From SAR116 cluster bacterium AG-447-C21 (GTDB lineage Bacteria; Pseudomonadota; Alphaproteobacteria; Thalassobaculales; Thalassobaculaceae), in the NCBI GenBank assembly GCA_003212315.1, contig QCQB01000003.1, positions 1 to 64,000 of the forward strand: a DNA stretch of 64,000 nt, read 5' to 3'. Shown here piece by piece: positions 8,604 to 17,012 of the stretch; positions within the stretch are counted from its first letter, which is position 1, and each line of letters begins with the position of its first letter. The notes beneath the pieces were generated by a model. It searched no databases. It was not told where the DNA came from and saw nothing but the letters and a program-made list of their open reading frames with translations. Both the position numbers and the translations under genes were made by a program.

Positions 8604-9882
8604 ATTATGTGCCACAGACAAGCATTATGCTGAAAAATTGGACCAGTTACTGAAAAAGGAACGTGCCAAAGCAACAGATGTCGCTGACGTTGTTTCTAAA
8701 ATCATAGAAGATGTTCGCCATAATGGAGATGCAGCTCTTATAGCTCTGACAAAAAAATTCGACTCAATTGACTTATCCGAAAAAGGTTTCCGTGTTTCTC
8801 TTGAGGAAATACGAGATGCTAGAGGTAGTGTGTCTAAAGAAGAATTCACGGCTTTAACTCTAGCTGCTGACCGTATCGAGTCTTTTCATGCAAATCAAAA
8901 ACCCAAAGACTTATCATATACCGATGAACAAGGGGTAGGTTTGGGATTGCGTTGGAGTGCTCTAGATGCAGTGGGTCTTTATGTGCCTGGCGGAACGGCC
9001 TCATATCCAAGTTCTGTTCTCATGAATGCAATACCGTCTAAAGTTGCCGGTGTAAAACGTCGTGTGATAACCGTTCCTTCTTTAAATGGGGAAATAAATC
9101 CGATGGTATTGGCAGCTGCTGATATATCAGGTGTTACCGAGGTATACCGGATCGGAGGAGCTCAAGCGATTGCGGCTTTGGCTTATGGGACGAGCTCAAT
9201 AGCTCCCGTAGATAAAATAGTTGGTCCTGGGAATGCTTATGTGGCTACTGCAAAAAAAATGGTTTATGGGAAAGTAGGGATAGATTCAATCGCCGGTCCC
9301 TCTGAGGTTGTGATCGTAGCCGATCAAAAAAATAACCCTGAATGGATAGCGTATGATTTATTAGCCCAAGCAGAGCATGATACAGCAGCCCAATCAATTT
9401 TAATAACAGATAATCATTCCTTTGCCGATCTTGTGGTCTCAGCAATTGATAATTTGTTGAGGGATCTACCACGATCAGAAATTGCAGAAAAAAGCTGGAA
9501 TGATCATGGGGCGACAATAGTATTGAATTCATTAAATGAAGCACCGAGCTTGATAGACATGTTAGCCCCAGAACATTTACAACTCGCTACTGATAATCCT
9601 GAGAAATTATCTAAAAAAGTATCTCATGCAGGCGCTATCTTTTTAGGACGATACACTCCAGAGGCGATTGGCGACTACGTTGCGGGACCGAACCATGTTC
9701 TTCCCACAAATAAAACAGCACGTTTTTCGTCCGGACTTTCAGTTTTTGATTTTCTTAAGCGAACAACGATAGTTGATTGCAATCGTGACAGCCTAAGAAA
9801 AATAGCGTCGCCAGCAATAAGTTTAGCCAAAGCGGAAGGATTGGATGCTCACGCTAGATCAATCGCCATTCGGATGAAATAA
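8593..9882 (+). CDS. hisD: Histidinol dehydrogenase
   Basis: Catalyses the last two NAD-dependent oxidations from histidinol to histidine and needs zinc. The protein has 429 residues. Zinc- and substrate-binding motifs are present: QAEHDTAAQS, APEHLQL and YTPEAIGDYVAGPNHVLPT. I place the start at a TTG (8593) preceded by GGGAGG at 8581-8586 and followed by PVKLCATD. An in-frame ATG at 8569 would add eight residues and lie deeper in hisG. The gene is coupled to hisG by overlap. Confidence 0.95.
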   Translation: MPVKLCATDKHYAEKLDQLLKKERAKATDVADVVSKIIEDVRHNGDAALIALTKKFDSIDLSEKGFRVSLEEIRDARGSVSKEEFTALTLAADRIESFHANQKPKDLSYTDEQGVGLGLRWSALDAVGLYVPGGTASYPSSVLMNAIPSKVAGVKRRVITVPSLNGEINPMVLAAADISGVTEVYRIGGAQAIAALAYGTSSIAPVDKIVGPGNAYVATAKKMVYGKVGIDSIAGPSEVVIVADQKNNPEWIAYDLLAQAEHDTAAQSILITDNHSFADLVVSAIDNLLRDLPRSEIAEKSWNDHGATIVLNSLNEAPSLIDMLAPEHLQLATDNPEKLSKKVSHAGAIFLGRYTPEAIGDYVAGPNHVLPTNKTARFSSGLSVFDFLKRTTIVDCNRDSLRKIASPAISLAKAEGLDAHARSIAIRMK

Positions 9883-10039
9883 GATCAATGGTGTTATTAA
9901 AGAACTAAAGATAAAATAATATAATTGTCATTTTAGCTGGATTGCGACTATCTTTATCGTGAATTAGAAAAAAGGTAGATATTAGAGTTCCATAGAACCA
10001 TAATTTTTGTTCGTTTTTTAAACAGTCAAAGGAGTAATA

Positions 10040-10258
10040 ATGGCAAAAGAAGATTTATTAGAAGTAGCAGGAACAATTTCTGAACTATTACCAAATGCCA
10101 TGTTCAGGGTTAAATTAGATAATGAGCACGAGGTTTTAGCTCATACGAGTGGGAAAATGCGTAAAAACCGAATCCGAGTGTTGGCAGGGGATCGTGTTAA
10201 TGTTGAAATGACGCCCTATGATTTGACAAAAGGACGTATTACCTTCCGCTTCAAATGA
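10040..10258 (+). CDS. infA: Translation initiation factor IF-1
   Basis: A 72-residue S1-like OB-fold protein that binds the ribosomal A site during initiation. The start [15 protein letters not shown] and end KGRITFRFK are standard. A good ribosome-binding site, AAAGGAG, lies a few bases upstream. It begins a run infA-maf-rng-yacG with gaps under 20 bp, a common alphaproteobacterial arrangement. The 157-bp gap after hisD probably holds its promoter. Confidence 0.97.
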   Translation: MAKEDLLEVAGTISELLPNAMFRVKLDNEHEVLAHTSGKMRKNRIRVLAGDRVNVEMTPYDLTKGRITFRFK

Positions 10259-10277
10259 TGGGGGCATAGCTTTTATT

Positions 10278-10895
10278 GTGATAGAAGAAAAGGCTGTTTT
10301 TAGTCCGCCTGACGGAGCTGATCTAGTTTTAGCTTCATCGTCACCCCGCCGGAGGGAATTATTTAAACAAATTGGTATCAACGACTTTAGTATACAAGCA
10401 GCAGATATAGACGAACGGGCTCTAGCTAGGGAGCTTCCACCTGCCTACGCCTTAAGAATTGCCAAAAAAAAGGCGGAAAAGGTGAGCAAACAAAATGAAA
10501 ACTCTTTTGTGCTTGCCGCAGATACCGTCGTGGCCTGCGGAAGAAGGATTATGGCTAAAGCAGAAACTGAAGCCGAAGCTAATAGTTGTTTGAATTTATT
10601 ATCCGGTCGTCGTCATAAGGTTTTGGGTGCGATTGTGATTTATTCTCCCAACGGAACCCAAATATATAGAGTGGTGACAAGTGTAGTAACATTCAAAAAG
10701 TTAAATCAGGAAGAAATTAATTTCTATTTGAAGACTAGAGAATGGGAAGGGAAAGCAGGAGGATATGCTATCCAAGGTTTGGCCGCAACCTACATTCGGG
10801 CTCTAAATGGATCATATAGTAACGTTGTAGGACTTCCTCTTTATGAAACCTATCAAATGTTGAAAGGTATGGGATTTAACCACAAAGTAACTTAG
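10278..10895 (+). CDS. maf: Maf-like nucleoside triphosphate pyrophosphatase
   Basis: A 205-residue Maf/YhdE family house-cleaning enzyme that hydrolyses non-canonical or excess pyrimidine nucleotides (dTTP/UTP and analogues) to monophosphates. It shows the family signature LASSSPRRRELF near the N terminus, VLAADTVV in the middle and GKAGGYAIQG later. The start is a GTG at 10278, 19 bp after infA. In-frame ATGs occur only deep inside the protein. Confidence 0.92.
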   Translation: MIEEKAVFSPPDGADLVLASSSPRRRELFKQIGINDFSIQAADIDERALARELPPAYALRIAKKKAEKVSKQNENSFVLAADTVVACGRRIMAKAETEAEANSCLNLLSGRRHKVLGAIVIYSPNGTQIYRVVTSVVTFKKLNQEEINFYLKTREWEGKAGGYAIQGLAATYIRALNGSYSNVVGLPLYETYQMLKGMGFNHKVT

Positions 10896-10905
10896 ATTAT
10901 TTTTT

Positions 10906-12210
10906 ATGGAGCAGGGACTTTCAAAACATATTCTCATTGATGAATCACCAGGCGAGACGCGTGTAGCTATCTTGAAAGAGGGAAAGCTCTCTGATGTTTT
11001 TGTGGAAAGGCAGCATAGACCTGCATTAAAAGGTTCTTTGATACTGGGGAAAGTTCAAGCGGTAAAAAAAGAATTAAATGCCATTTTTCTCGATCTTGGA
11101 GGAGTCACAGGTTATTTGGAAGGCATCCCGAAACCTTCACCTATAGAAGGTGGAGCATTATTGGTAGAAGTTTTATCGGAGCCAATAGATAAAAAGGGTG
11201 CTCGTGTAACGGCTAATTTCTCGCTTCTGGGAAGAATGGCTGATATCACTCCAAATCAAACAGGATATTCTATATCTCGCGATATAAAAGCAAAAGGGCG
11301 ACGAGCTTCCATTAGAGATTTATTATCTAATGTTGTACCAAAAGATATTGGAGTTTTTATAAAATCAAATGCTAATAAGTGCGAATTAGCAGAATTGGAG
11401 GAAGAACTTCGAACTTCATTGGTTGATTGGGAGAGAATGCAATTGGTTATAGGAAGTGGAGGGCAACCGAAAACAGTAAAACCTTCTACTAGCCTTTTGG
11501 AGTTAAGAGGTGATTGGAAGAAGAACGCCATTGTTAGTGAAGGTAAGGATGGTGTGCTATTCAAAAAATTTAATATAGATGCCCAAATAAGCGGTGCGCT
11601 AGAATCAGTAGTAGAAACCCAAACTGGTGTTGTTTTAACTATTGAAGAGATGGAAGCTCTCACAGCAATTGATATAGATTTGGCCAGCCATAAAACAGCC
11701 CAGTCTCATCCTTTGAAATTGGCAGAGGCTTTAGCTGAGGAAATTTTTTGGCAAATTCGTTTGCGCAAATTATCTGGCATTATTCTAATAGATTACCCGA
11801 GAGCGAAAAATTTAGGAGCACGAGATCATTTCCATTCAGAAATAAAAAGAATAGCTTTACAAGATGAATATAAACTAGTTGTTCATGGCTGGACTCGCAC
11901 TGGTTTATTAGAGCTAACAAAAGATAGATTGGGCCCTTCGTTGAGGGATATGTTTCTTTGTAAAAACTCTGCATCACAATTCTTAATTGAGGTGATTGCG
12001 ATTGAAGCATGTAGGACGCTAATTACAGGGAGTGATGGGATAGCAATTCCACAATTGGTTTGTTCTAAGGCTTTAAAGTCAGCTTTGTTGGGGCCTTTAA
12101 GAAAAACATTTGATAAGGTAAATAAGCGGCTTGGACTTGAGGTGGATTTAAACGTTGATCTGTATCTAGCCCATGACGAGTTTTATATACAAGCAAAGAA
12201 AATAACTTAG
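10906..12210 (+). CDS. rng: Ribonuclease G (RNase E/G family)
   Basis: A 434-residue endoribonuclease of the RNase E/G family, cutting AU-rich single-stranded RNA in rRNA maturation and mRNA decay. An S1-like region is near the N terminus (GSLILGKVQAVKKELNAIFL). The metal-binding aspartates lie in ALTAIDIDLAS and GIILIDYPRA. The protein is shorter than enterobacterial RNase G, with no RNase E-like scaffold tail, and I see no clear zinc-link CPxC motif. It stands 10 bp after maf and 2 bp before yacG. Confidence 0.9.
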   Translation: MEQGLSKHILIDESPGETRVAILKEGKLSDVFVERQHRPALKGSLILGKVQAVKKELNAIFLDLGGVTGYLEGIPKPSPIEGGALLVEVLSEPIDKKGARVTANFSLLGRMADITPNQTGYSISRDIKAKGRRASIRDLLSNVVPKDIGVFIKSNANKCELAELEEELRTSLVDWERMQLVIGSGGQPKTVKPSTSLLELRGDWKKNAIVSEGKDGVLFKKFNIDAQISGALESVVETQTGVVLTIEEMEALTAIDIDLASHKTAQSHPLKLAEALAEEIFWQIRLRKLSGIILIDYPRAKNLGARDHFHSEIKRIALQDEYKLVVHGWTRTGLLELTKDRLGPSLRDMFLCKNSASQFLIEVIAIEACRTLITGSDGIAIPQLVCSKALKSALLGPLRKTFDKVNKRLGLEVDLNVDLYLAHDEFYIQAKKIT

Positions 12211-12212
12211 TT

Positions 12213-12410
12213 GTGAAAAGTGCGTCTACTTCCAAATGCCCGGTTTGCAATAAGATAACGGATCAAAAATACCGTCCATTTTGTTCGTCTAGATGCAAGT
12301 TAATAGATCTTGGAAATTGGATCGATGGTTCTTATCGGTTGCCAACGGAGGATGTCCCCGAAGAAGCTCACATTATTGATCTCGAGTCACTTCTCAACAA
12401 AAATAAATAA
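12213..12410 (+). CDS. yacG: YacG zinc protein (DNA gyrase inhibitor family)
   Basis: A 65-residue zinc-binding protein with ligands CPVC near residue 9 and CSSRC near residue 24, followed by the conserved IDLGNWIDGSYRLP. In E. coli YacG binds GyrB and inhibits gyrase. The start is a GTG at 12213, two bases after the rng stop, as expected for the conserved rng-yacG pair. Confidence 0.92.
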   Translation: MKSASTSKCPVCNKITDQKYRPFCSSRCKLIDLGNWIDGSYRLPTEDVPEEAHIIDLESLLNKNK

Positions 12411-12415
12411 TTTTT

Positions 12416-13372
12416 CTACTGAGTTATATTTTGGTCTGTGAGGCTTTGGCTAAAGGGGTGTGTTTTTATCCAATGTTTGGCTATATCCAATCTATTGCAA
12501 ACCCAGATATCTTCGAAACCTCCGATGTAATCAAGAAGCCGTTTTAAACCCATTGCCCTTGCCGGATGACCAATGAGCCTTTGGTGTAATCCTATGGACA
12601 TCATTTTTGGAGCGTATGCGCCTTCTTCGTGAAGCATATCGAAGGCATCTTTAGTGAATTGAAAAAAATCTTCTCCTGTGCTGAACCAACCACGCCCAAA
12701 TTTAGAATCATTGGTTGTGAGGGAGTAAGGTACCACTAAATGCGGTTTGTTATTTACCGTTTGCCAGTATGGGAGTTCGTCATTATAGGCATCGGAATCA
12801 TATAAAAAACCACCTGCCTCGACTAATAAACGGCGTGTATTAACGCTTGGACCTGTTCGGCAATACCAGCCAAGGGGTCGTTCGCCAAACATTTTTGTTA
12901 GAGATTCAATCGCTAAGCGTATGTGCTCCCGCTCTTCATCTTCTGTCAATTTGTAATGTTCTATCCAACGCCATCCGTGGCAACAGATGTCTAAGTTGGA
13001 TGCTTTTACAGCTTCTACGACTTTTGGATTACGTTCTAAAGCAAGCGCGCATGCGAAAAGAGTAACTGGCAAATCCCGTTCCTGAAACAACCTCAATAAT
13101 CGCCAGAAACCGACGCGGGATCCGTATTCAAATAATGTCTCGGCAGCAAGGTCGCGGGTACCATGTGGGATAGTTGATGAAGGGGATTCCGTCAGACTGG
13201 CTTCAGAAAACCCATCTCCATCTGGTATTGAGTACTCTGATCCTTCTTCATAATTAATAACAAAATTAACTGCTAGACGCGCATTGTTTGGCCATTTTGG
13301 ATCAGGTGGATTATTGGCATAACCAATTAAATCCCTGGGGTAGTCAGGCAAATTAGATTCTCCTTGATACAT
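12416..13372 (-). CDS. puuE: Polysaccharide-deacetylase-fold allantoinase (PuuE type)
   Basis: A 318-residue member of the NodB-like deacetylase fold, in the branch acting as metal-independent allantoinase, which opens allantoin to allantoate in purine breakdown. Typical PuuE features are the start DYPRDLIGYANNPPDPKWP, the EEGSEY segment, HGWRWIEH and GWYCRTGPSVNTRRL. It is convergent with yacG with a 5-bp gap. A small uncharacterised gene lies upstream on the same strand. The urate-oxidation partner may be the PuuD-like membrane protein at 40607, but it is far away. Confidence 0.85.
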   Translation of the reverse strand: MYQGESNLPDYPRDLIGYANNPPDPKWPNNARLAVNFVINYEEGSEYSIPDGDGFSEASLTESPSSTIPHGTRDLAAETLFEYGSRVGFWRLLRLFQERDLPVTLFACALALERNPKVVEAVKASNLDICCHGWRWIEHYKLTEDEEREHIRLAIESLTKMFGERPLGWYCRTGPSVNTRRLLVEAGGFLYDSDAYNDELPYWQTVNNKPHLVVPYSLTTNDSKFGRGWFSTGEDFFQFTKDAFDMLHEEGAYAPKMMSIGLHQRLIGHPARAMGLKRLLDYIGGFEDIWVCNRLDIAKHWIKTHPFSQSLTDQNITQ

Positions 13373-13406
13373 TAATGAAAGTAGGGGAAGTTAAGTAATA
13401 TAAAGT

Positions 13407-13748
13407 TTAATCCATCCGAGCATCAAATACATTATTCATTTCAATACACTCCGTTGTGAAAAACACATTCATTTCGCCAAGTTTCTCTATTATCGCGTCG
13501 CTATCCAAAGCTTCCCACCAACAGAACATTTTCATGGAATCTATTCCGTTGTTGAAATTCATTAAAAAATGCGCTTTTCCATCCTTTACAGAGCTTACAG
13601 TCTTATCTTCAAAATACCGTATCGCTTCAAAATACCTTTCTTGAAGAGATACGGATTTAAATTCATGCACGCAAATAAAATTCTTCAAGACTAAATTCCC
13701 TGATAGTTCAACGTAGTCATAAAGCCACGTCCTCAAATCGTTCCCCAA
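13407..13748 (-). CDS. Uncharacterised 113-aa protein upstream of puuE
   Basis: A soluble-looking protein with no signal peptide or membrane segment. It has two similar-looking halves of alternating strand and helix, with FICVHEFKS and later WWEALDSDAIIEKL followed by VFFTTECIEM. The layout resembles small dimeric alpha/beta-barrel proteins, but I cannot assign a family. The frame has no in-frame ATG, and a stop lies just upstream, so TTG at 13748 is the best start. It ends 34 bp before puuE on the same strand, so co-transcription is likely. A gene remnant remains possible. Confidence 0.45.
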   Translation of the reverse strand: MGNDLRTWLYDYVELSGNLVLKNFICVHEFKSVSLQERYFEAIRYFEDKTVSSVKDGKAHFLMNFNNGIDSMKMFCWWEALDSDAIIEKLGEMNVFFTTECIEMNNVFDARMD

Positions 13749-14033
13749 CGCAATCTATGTGTCTTTTCTGTTACATAAGACTACATTGGGGAGTTTAGTC
13801 CAAGGTTTCATTGAGATACAAATTAATTTCATGGAAATAAAGAGTAAATTCTTAAATTCGCATCAAAACTAACGAGTTATCATGGTAGTTGCGCCCTGAT
13901 ATTTTAGATTTTCCGGCCATGCGTTTTTTGCATTCCAGATAGTCGCTTTTTGCATTTGTGAATCAGTAATTTTTGCAACATATAACCGCGTGCTTTTTGA
14001 TTCCAATTAGAGTCAGAACAAAGAAATCTTTAC

Positions 14034-14480
14034 ATGAAATCAATAGTTTATGCGTTTCTAAATTTGAATCGTATGAGCGTGAACCAACTGGTGCGCGAAA
14101 GAACTCTTATGCCGATAAAAATACTCCAACGTCGCATCGAAGACGTGGTCCTTGATTGTCGAATATTACGTTACCCGAAGTGGATGAATACTGATCGTGC
14201 AATGGTAGCTGCCGATATAAAACATGCCATTAAAATAGGTTGTTTTTTAGCGCCTGATGAATCTAGAGATCCCAATAGTTATATGACGGCTCAGAACCAT
14301 GCCGCTAGAGTTGCATGGTTGATAAAATTTGCCAACTTAGAAAAAGTCACAATCACGATAGCTGAAAATAAGGTGGTGGATGGGAACCACAGACTGTCTG
14401 CTTGTATTTACAGCAAAATCAAAGTTATCAACTGCGTTGTTATTCCAACTATTTCGAAGGTCTCCGTGATTGCGGCGTAA
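14034..14480 (+). CDS. Small ParB/sulfiredoxin-like domain protein
   Basis: A 148-residue frame. The C-terminal part has VVDGNHRLSACIYSKIKVINCVVI, split here as VVDGNHRLSA and IKVINCVVI, the glycine-asparagine-His-Arg core of ParB/Srx-like nucleotide-binding folds. No DNA-binding helix-turn-helix region follows, so it is not a chromosome-partition ParB. The start is uncertain: ATG 14034 has no good ribosome site, and ATG 14109 gives a 123-residue protein MPIKILQRRIED. Its 3' end overlaps the convergent GNAT gene by 32 bp. Function unknown. Confidence 0.55.
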   Translation: MKSIVYAFLNLNRMSVNQLVRERTLMPIKILQRRIEDVVLDCRILRYPKWMNTDRAMVAADIKHAIKIGCFLAPDESRDPNSYMTAQNHAARVAWLIKFANLEKVTITIAENKVVDGNHRLSACIYSKIKVINCVVIPTISKVSVIAA

Positions 14481-14928
14481 CGTTAGCACGAGTAAGTTTT
14501 AACCAAGCGGTTTTTCCGCCGTTAAAACGCTCTAGCCAGCAATTCGATACTTTAAAACCACGACCGAGATACCAGAGAACAGCTCTCTCATTAATACATA
14601 AAACATTTACACTGATGGCATCCTTTATTTGCTCTTGTGCTAAGTTTAATAACTTGGCGCCAATACCTTTTCTTTGGTATTTAGGGTGAACGAAAAGATA
14701 TTTTATATGCTGTTTTGCAATCACATAATCTACGAAAGCTACGTCTTTTCTATCGATGCTGGCTATAAGTCTACGACCCCCAAGTTTTGGTAATCGAAAT
14801 CGGTTTTGATGTTCTATTGATGACTGGGTCTCCGGATCGGTAATAGCTGGATCATCCAATGCCAGATCCATGATACCCTGGCAAATAATATCATCGAAAC
14901 TGCTACCGTGGCGTAGGTTCATTTTCAT
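14449..14928 (-). CDS. GNAT-family N-acetyltransferase
   Basis: A 159-residue acetyl-CoA-dependent acetyltransferase. The acetyl-CoA-binding motif A is clear (FVHPKYQRKGIGAKLL, near residue 75), followed by the C-terminal N-x-x-A-x-x-x-Y pattern (NERAVLWYLGRGF). It overlaps the upstream DUF1045 gene by the ATGA quartet, so the two are translationally coupled. Because that gene and the divergent phnM are linked to phosphonate metabolism, a PhnO-like aminoalkylphosphonate acetyltransferase role is possible, but the substrate cannot be read from sequence. Confidence 0.8.
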   Translation of the reverse strand: MKMNLRHGSSFDDIICQGIMDLALDDPAITDPETQSSIEHQNRFRLPKLGGRRLIASIDRKDVAFVDYVIAKQHIKYLFVHPKYQRKGIGAKLLNLAQEQIKDAISVNVLCINERAVLWYLGRGFKVSNCWLERFNGGKTAWLKLTRANVTPQSRRPSK

Positions 14929-15644
14929 TTCTGGAGCGCGAATTGTTGGATTTGCAGAAAATCAGCTTCTGAACTTTCTTGAACAAAAAGTGAAATAGAA
15001 TTTACCTTTGTGGCACGATCTAAATCCTCAGAAAAATGTGAAGACGCTGCGTTTACCATAAACTCTTGGTCTGATCTACATGGAATCGTTTCTGTTAATG
15101 TCATATGAAAACGGAAATCATCAAAGACGTAAGGATAACCCCATTGAAGCAAATTTTTATCCTCGCTAGCGGTTAGATTCGACATTCGGCGTTTATCTAT
15201 TTCCTTTTGATGGAGAGGAGCTCTGAACTGATCTAAGTTTTCAACTAACTGTGAGGCTAAATTTTGCATTTTTTGTTCGTTTGGGTTCATCATCAAAGCG
15301 ATAAAGTTTCCAAGTTTCTGCACCTTTAAATTTATAGAAAAAGGTTTACTAAGAGCGGATAATCTATGAATTTGCGAACAAAGATCCTTTAATGTGAATT
15401 TCGTATTCAGTCGAAATGGGGCTTTTAAAGTTGCATGAAAACCGTATCGTCGCGGCGTTTTTGTCACACTATAGAAATAGCTTGACGATACCCCTTTTAT
15501 GTTTGGTTGTTTTATAGATTTACCGGAGCTTGAATCTCGTCCTAACCACTGACTTCCAGTACTGTGAAGATTTGAGTCAATTTCAGGTGAAAAATAAATG
15601 GCAAATCTTTGGGAGTCATTCGCAGATTTTGGTAAAGTTTTCAT
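14925..15644 (-). CDS. DUF1045 family protein (2H phosphoesterase fold)
   Basis: About 240 residues with two H-x-T motifs, FHATLKAPF near residue 80 and FHMTLTET near residue 190, the hallmark of 2H phosphoesterases. The N-terminal FAIYFSPE and WLGRDSSSG fit DUF1045, a family often found with phnM in C-P lyase operons and thought to act on phosphorylated ribose intermediates. I chose the ATG at 15644. The frame extends to 15725, but the added 27 residues are not family-like, and it would then overlap the divergent phnM start. Downstream it couples to a GNAT gene. Confidence 0.8.
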   Translation of the reverse strand: MKTLPKSANDSQRFAIYFSPEIDSNLHSTGSQWLGRDSSSGKSIKQPNIKGVSSSYFYSVTKTPRRYGFHATLKAPFRLNTKFTLKDLCSQIHRLSALSKPFSINLKVQKLGNFIALMMNPNEQKMQNLASQLVENLDQFRAPLHQKEIDKRRMSNLTASEDKNLLQWGYPYVFDDFRFHMTLTETIPCRSDQEFMVNAASSHFSEDLDRATKVNSISLFVQESSEADFLQIQQFALQK

Positions 15645-15723
15645 TCGTTTTAAATAGAACTCCTGTAATTTCGAATTATAGTGACTATCAGTATTAACAT
15701 CAAATTTATTAGGAAAGCATAGC

Positions 15724-16890
15724 ATGCTTCAGAAAAGGGATAGCTTTATCATCAAGGGAGGTAGTGTTTTAATGCCTGATGCTACCTTTATGGAGACAGA
15801 CTTAAAAATAAGTAACGGTTTTATAGACACTATTGGTGATTTATCAGCTTCAAAATTACGAAACATAAATGCTTCGGGATTGATGGTGCTTCCCGGCGCT
15901 GTAGACCTTCACGGAGATGCCTTTGAACGTCAAATTATGCCTCGCCCTGGTGTTTCGTTTCCATTGGATATGGCCCTTTTTGAAACTGACCGACAGCTTG
16001 TAAGTAATGGAATTACTACAGCCTTTCATGGGATAACATATTCATGGGAGCCGGGTTTAAGAGGTCGAGATATTACTATTGAGCTTATAGAATGCTTGGA
16101 ACGACTACGAAGTAACTTTTTTTGTTCCACAAAATTCCATCTAAGATTTGAGACCTATAATCTCGAAGCCGTTGAAGAAATAGAGAGCTGGCTCGACACA
16201 AAGCGAATAGATTTCTTAGCCTTTAATGACCATATGCCGTCCATTTTAAGGAAAATTAAAACGGGTCAGTCGCTCGCTCGGTTTGTTGAAAGAACAGGTC
16301 TGAATGAAAAACAATTCATAGCATTAACAAAAAAGTTAAAAGATCGAAAATGTGAAGTTAAACCTGTGATAGAGCGATTATCAAGGACAGCCTTAGATAG
16401 TCGGGTTCCTTTGGCTAGCCACGACGATGAGACTTCTGAACAAAGGCAGTTTTTTGATAAAATTGGATGTAAAATCGCTGAATTCCCAGAAACTGAGGAG
16501 GCTATCAATGAAGCTGGAAGGTTACAAAATAATATTGTTTTAGGAGCGCCAAATATTATCCGGGGAGGTAGCCATATGGGCGCATCTGGTTTATCGGCAG
16601 CTGATAATATCGGGCAAGGCTTGGGTAACATATTATGCTCTGATTATTATTATCCGTCACTTATCAATGCTCCAGCTGAATTGGTAAGGAAACAAATAAT
16701 GGATTTTCCATCCGCATGGAATATGATCTCGAAAAACGCGGCATCTGCAGCTAATCTTTTCGACCGTGGAGAGATAGTTGAGGGTAAAAGGGCCGACCTG
16801 GTTTTATTGGACGCAACAGTTCCAAGATATTCTCAGTTAGCGGCAACAATTGTTGCCGGAAATTTAGTTTATCAATCTCGATACGTTTAA
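15724..16890 (+). CDS. phnM: Alpha-D-ribose 1-methylphosphonate 5-triphosphate diphosphatase
   Basis: A 388-residue amidohydrolase-fold enzyme that, in the C-P lyase pathway, removes pyrophosphate from ribose-1-alkylphosphonate 5-triphosphate. It shows the metal-binding VDLHGDAFERQ motif near residue 60 with the typical MPRPGV after it. It also shows SHDDET near residue 235 and NIIRGGSHMG later. It is divergent from the DUF1045-GNAT pair. The C-P lyase core genes (phnGHIJKL) are not in the window, so phnM either works with genes elsewhere or has been left behind. Confidence 0.93.
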   Translation: MLQKRDSFIIKGGSVLMPDATFMETDLKISNGFIDTIGDLSASKLRNINASGLMVLPGAVDLHGDAFERQIMPRPGVSFPLDMALFETDRQLVSNGITTAFHGITYSWEPGLRGRDITIELIECLERLRSNFFCSTKFHLRFETYNLEAVEEIESWLDTKRIDFLAFNDHMPSILRKIKTGQSLARFVERTGLNEKQFIALTKKLKDRKCEVKPVIERLSRTALDSRVPLASHDDETSEQRQFFDKIGCKIAEFPETEEAINEAGRLQNNIVLGAPNIIRGGSHMGASGLSAADNIGQGLGNILCSDYYYPSLINAPAELVRKQIMDFPSAWNMISKNAASAANLFDRGEIVEGKRADLVLLDATVPRYSQLAATIVAGNLVYQSRYV

Positions 16891-17012
16891 ATCGTTTACT
16901 GCACAGTTGACTCGCATTTTGCCTTTTATTCAGTCATACTAGGTATTTTTCAGATCATACTCTCTTATCGCAATTGGGTTCTAATCAGAAATTAGAGGAT
17001 AGTCGCTGTTAG

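Noticed and set aside
13973-14155. Plus-strand 60-codon frame over the ParB-like gene start
   Set aside because: It overlaps the better-supported frame at 14034, lacks family features and has no ribosome site.
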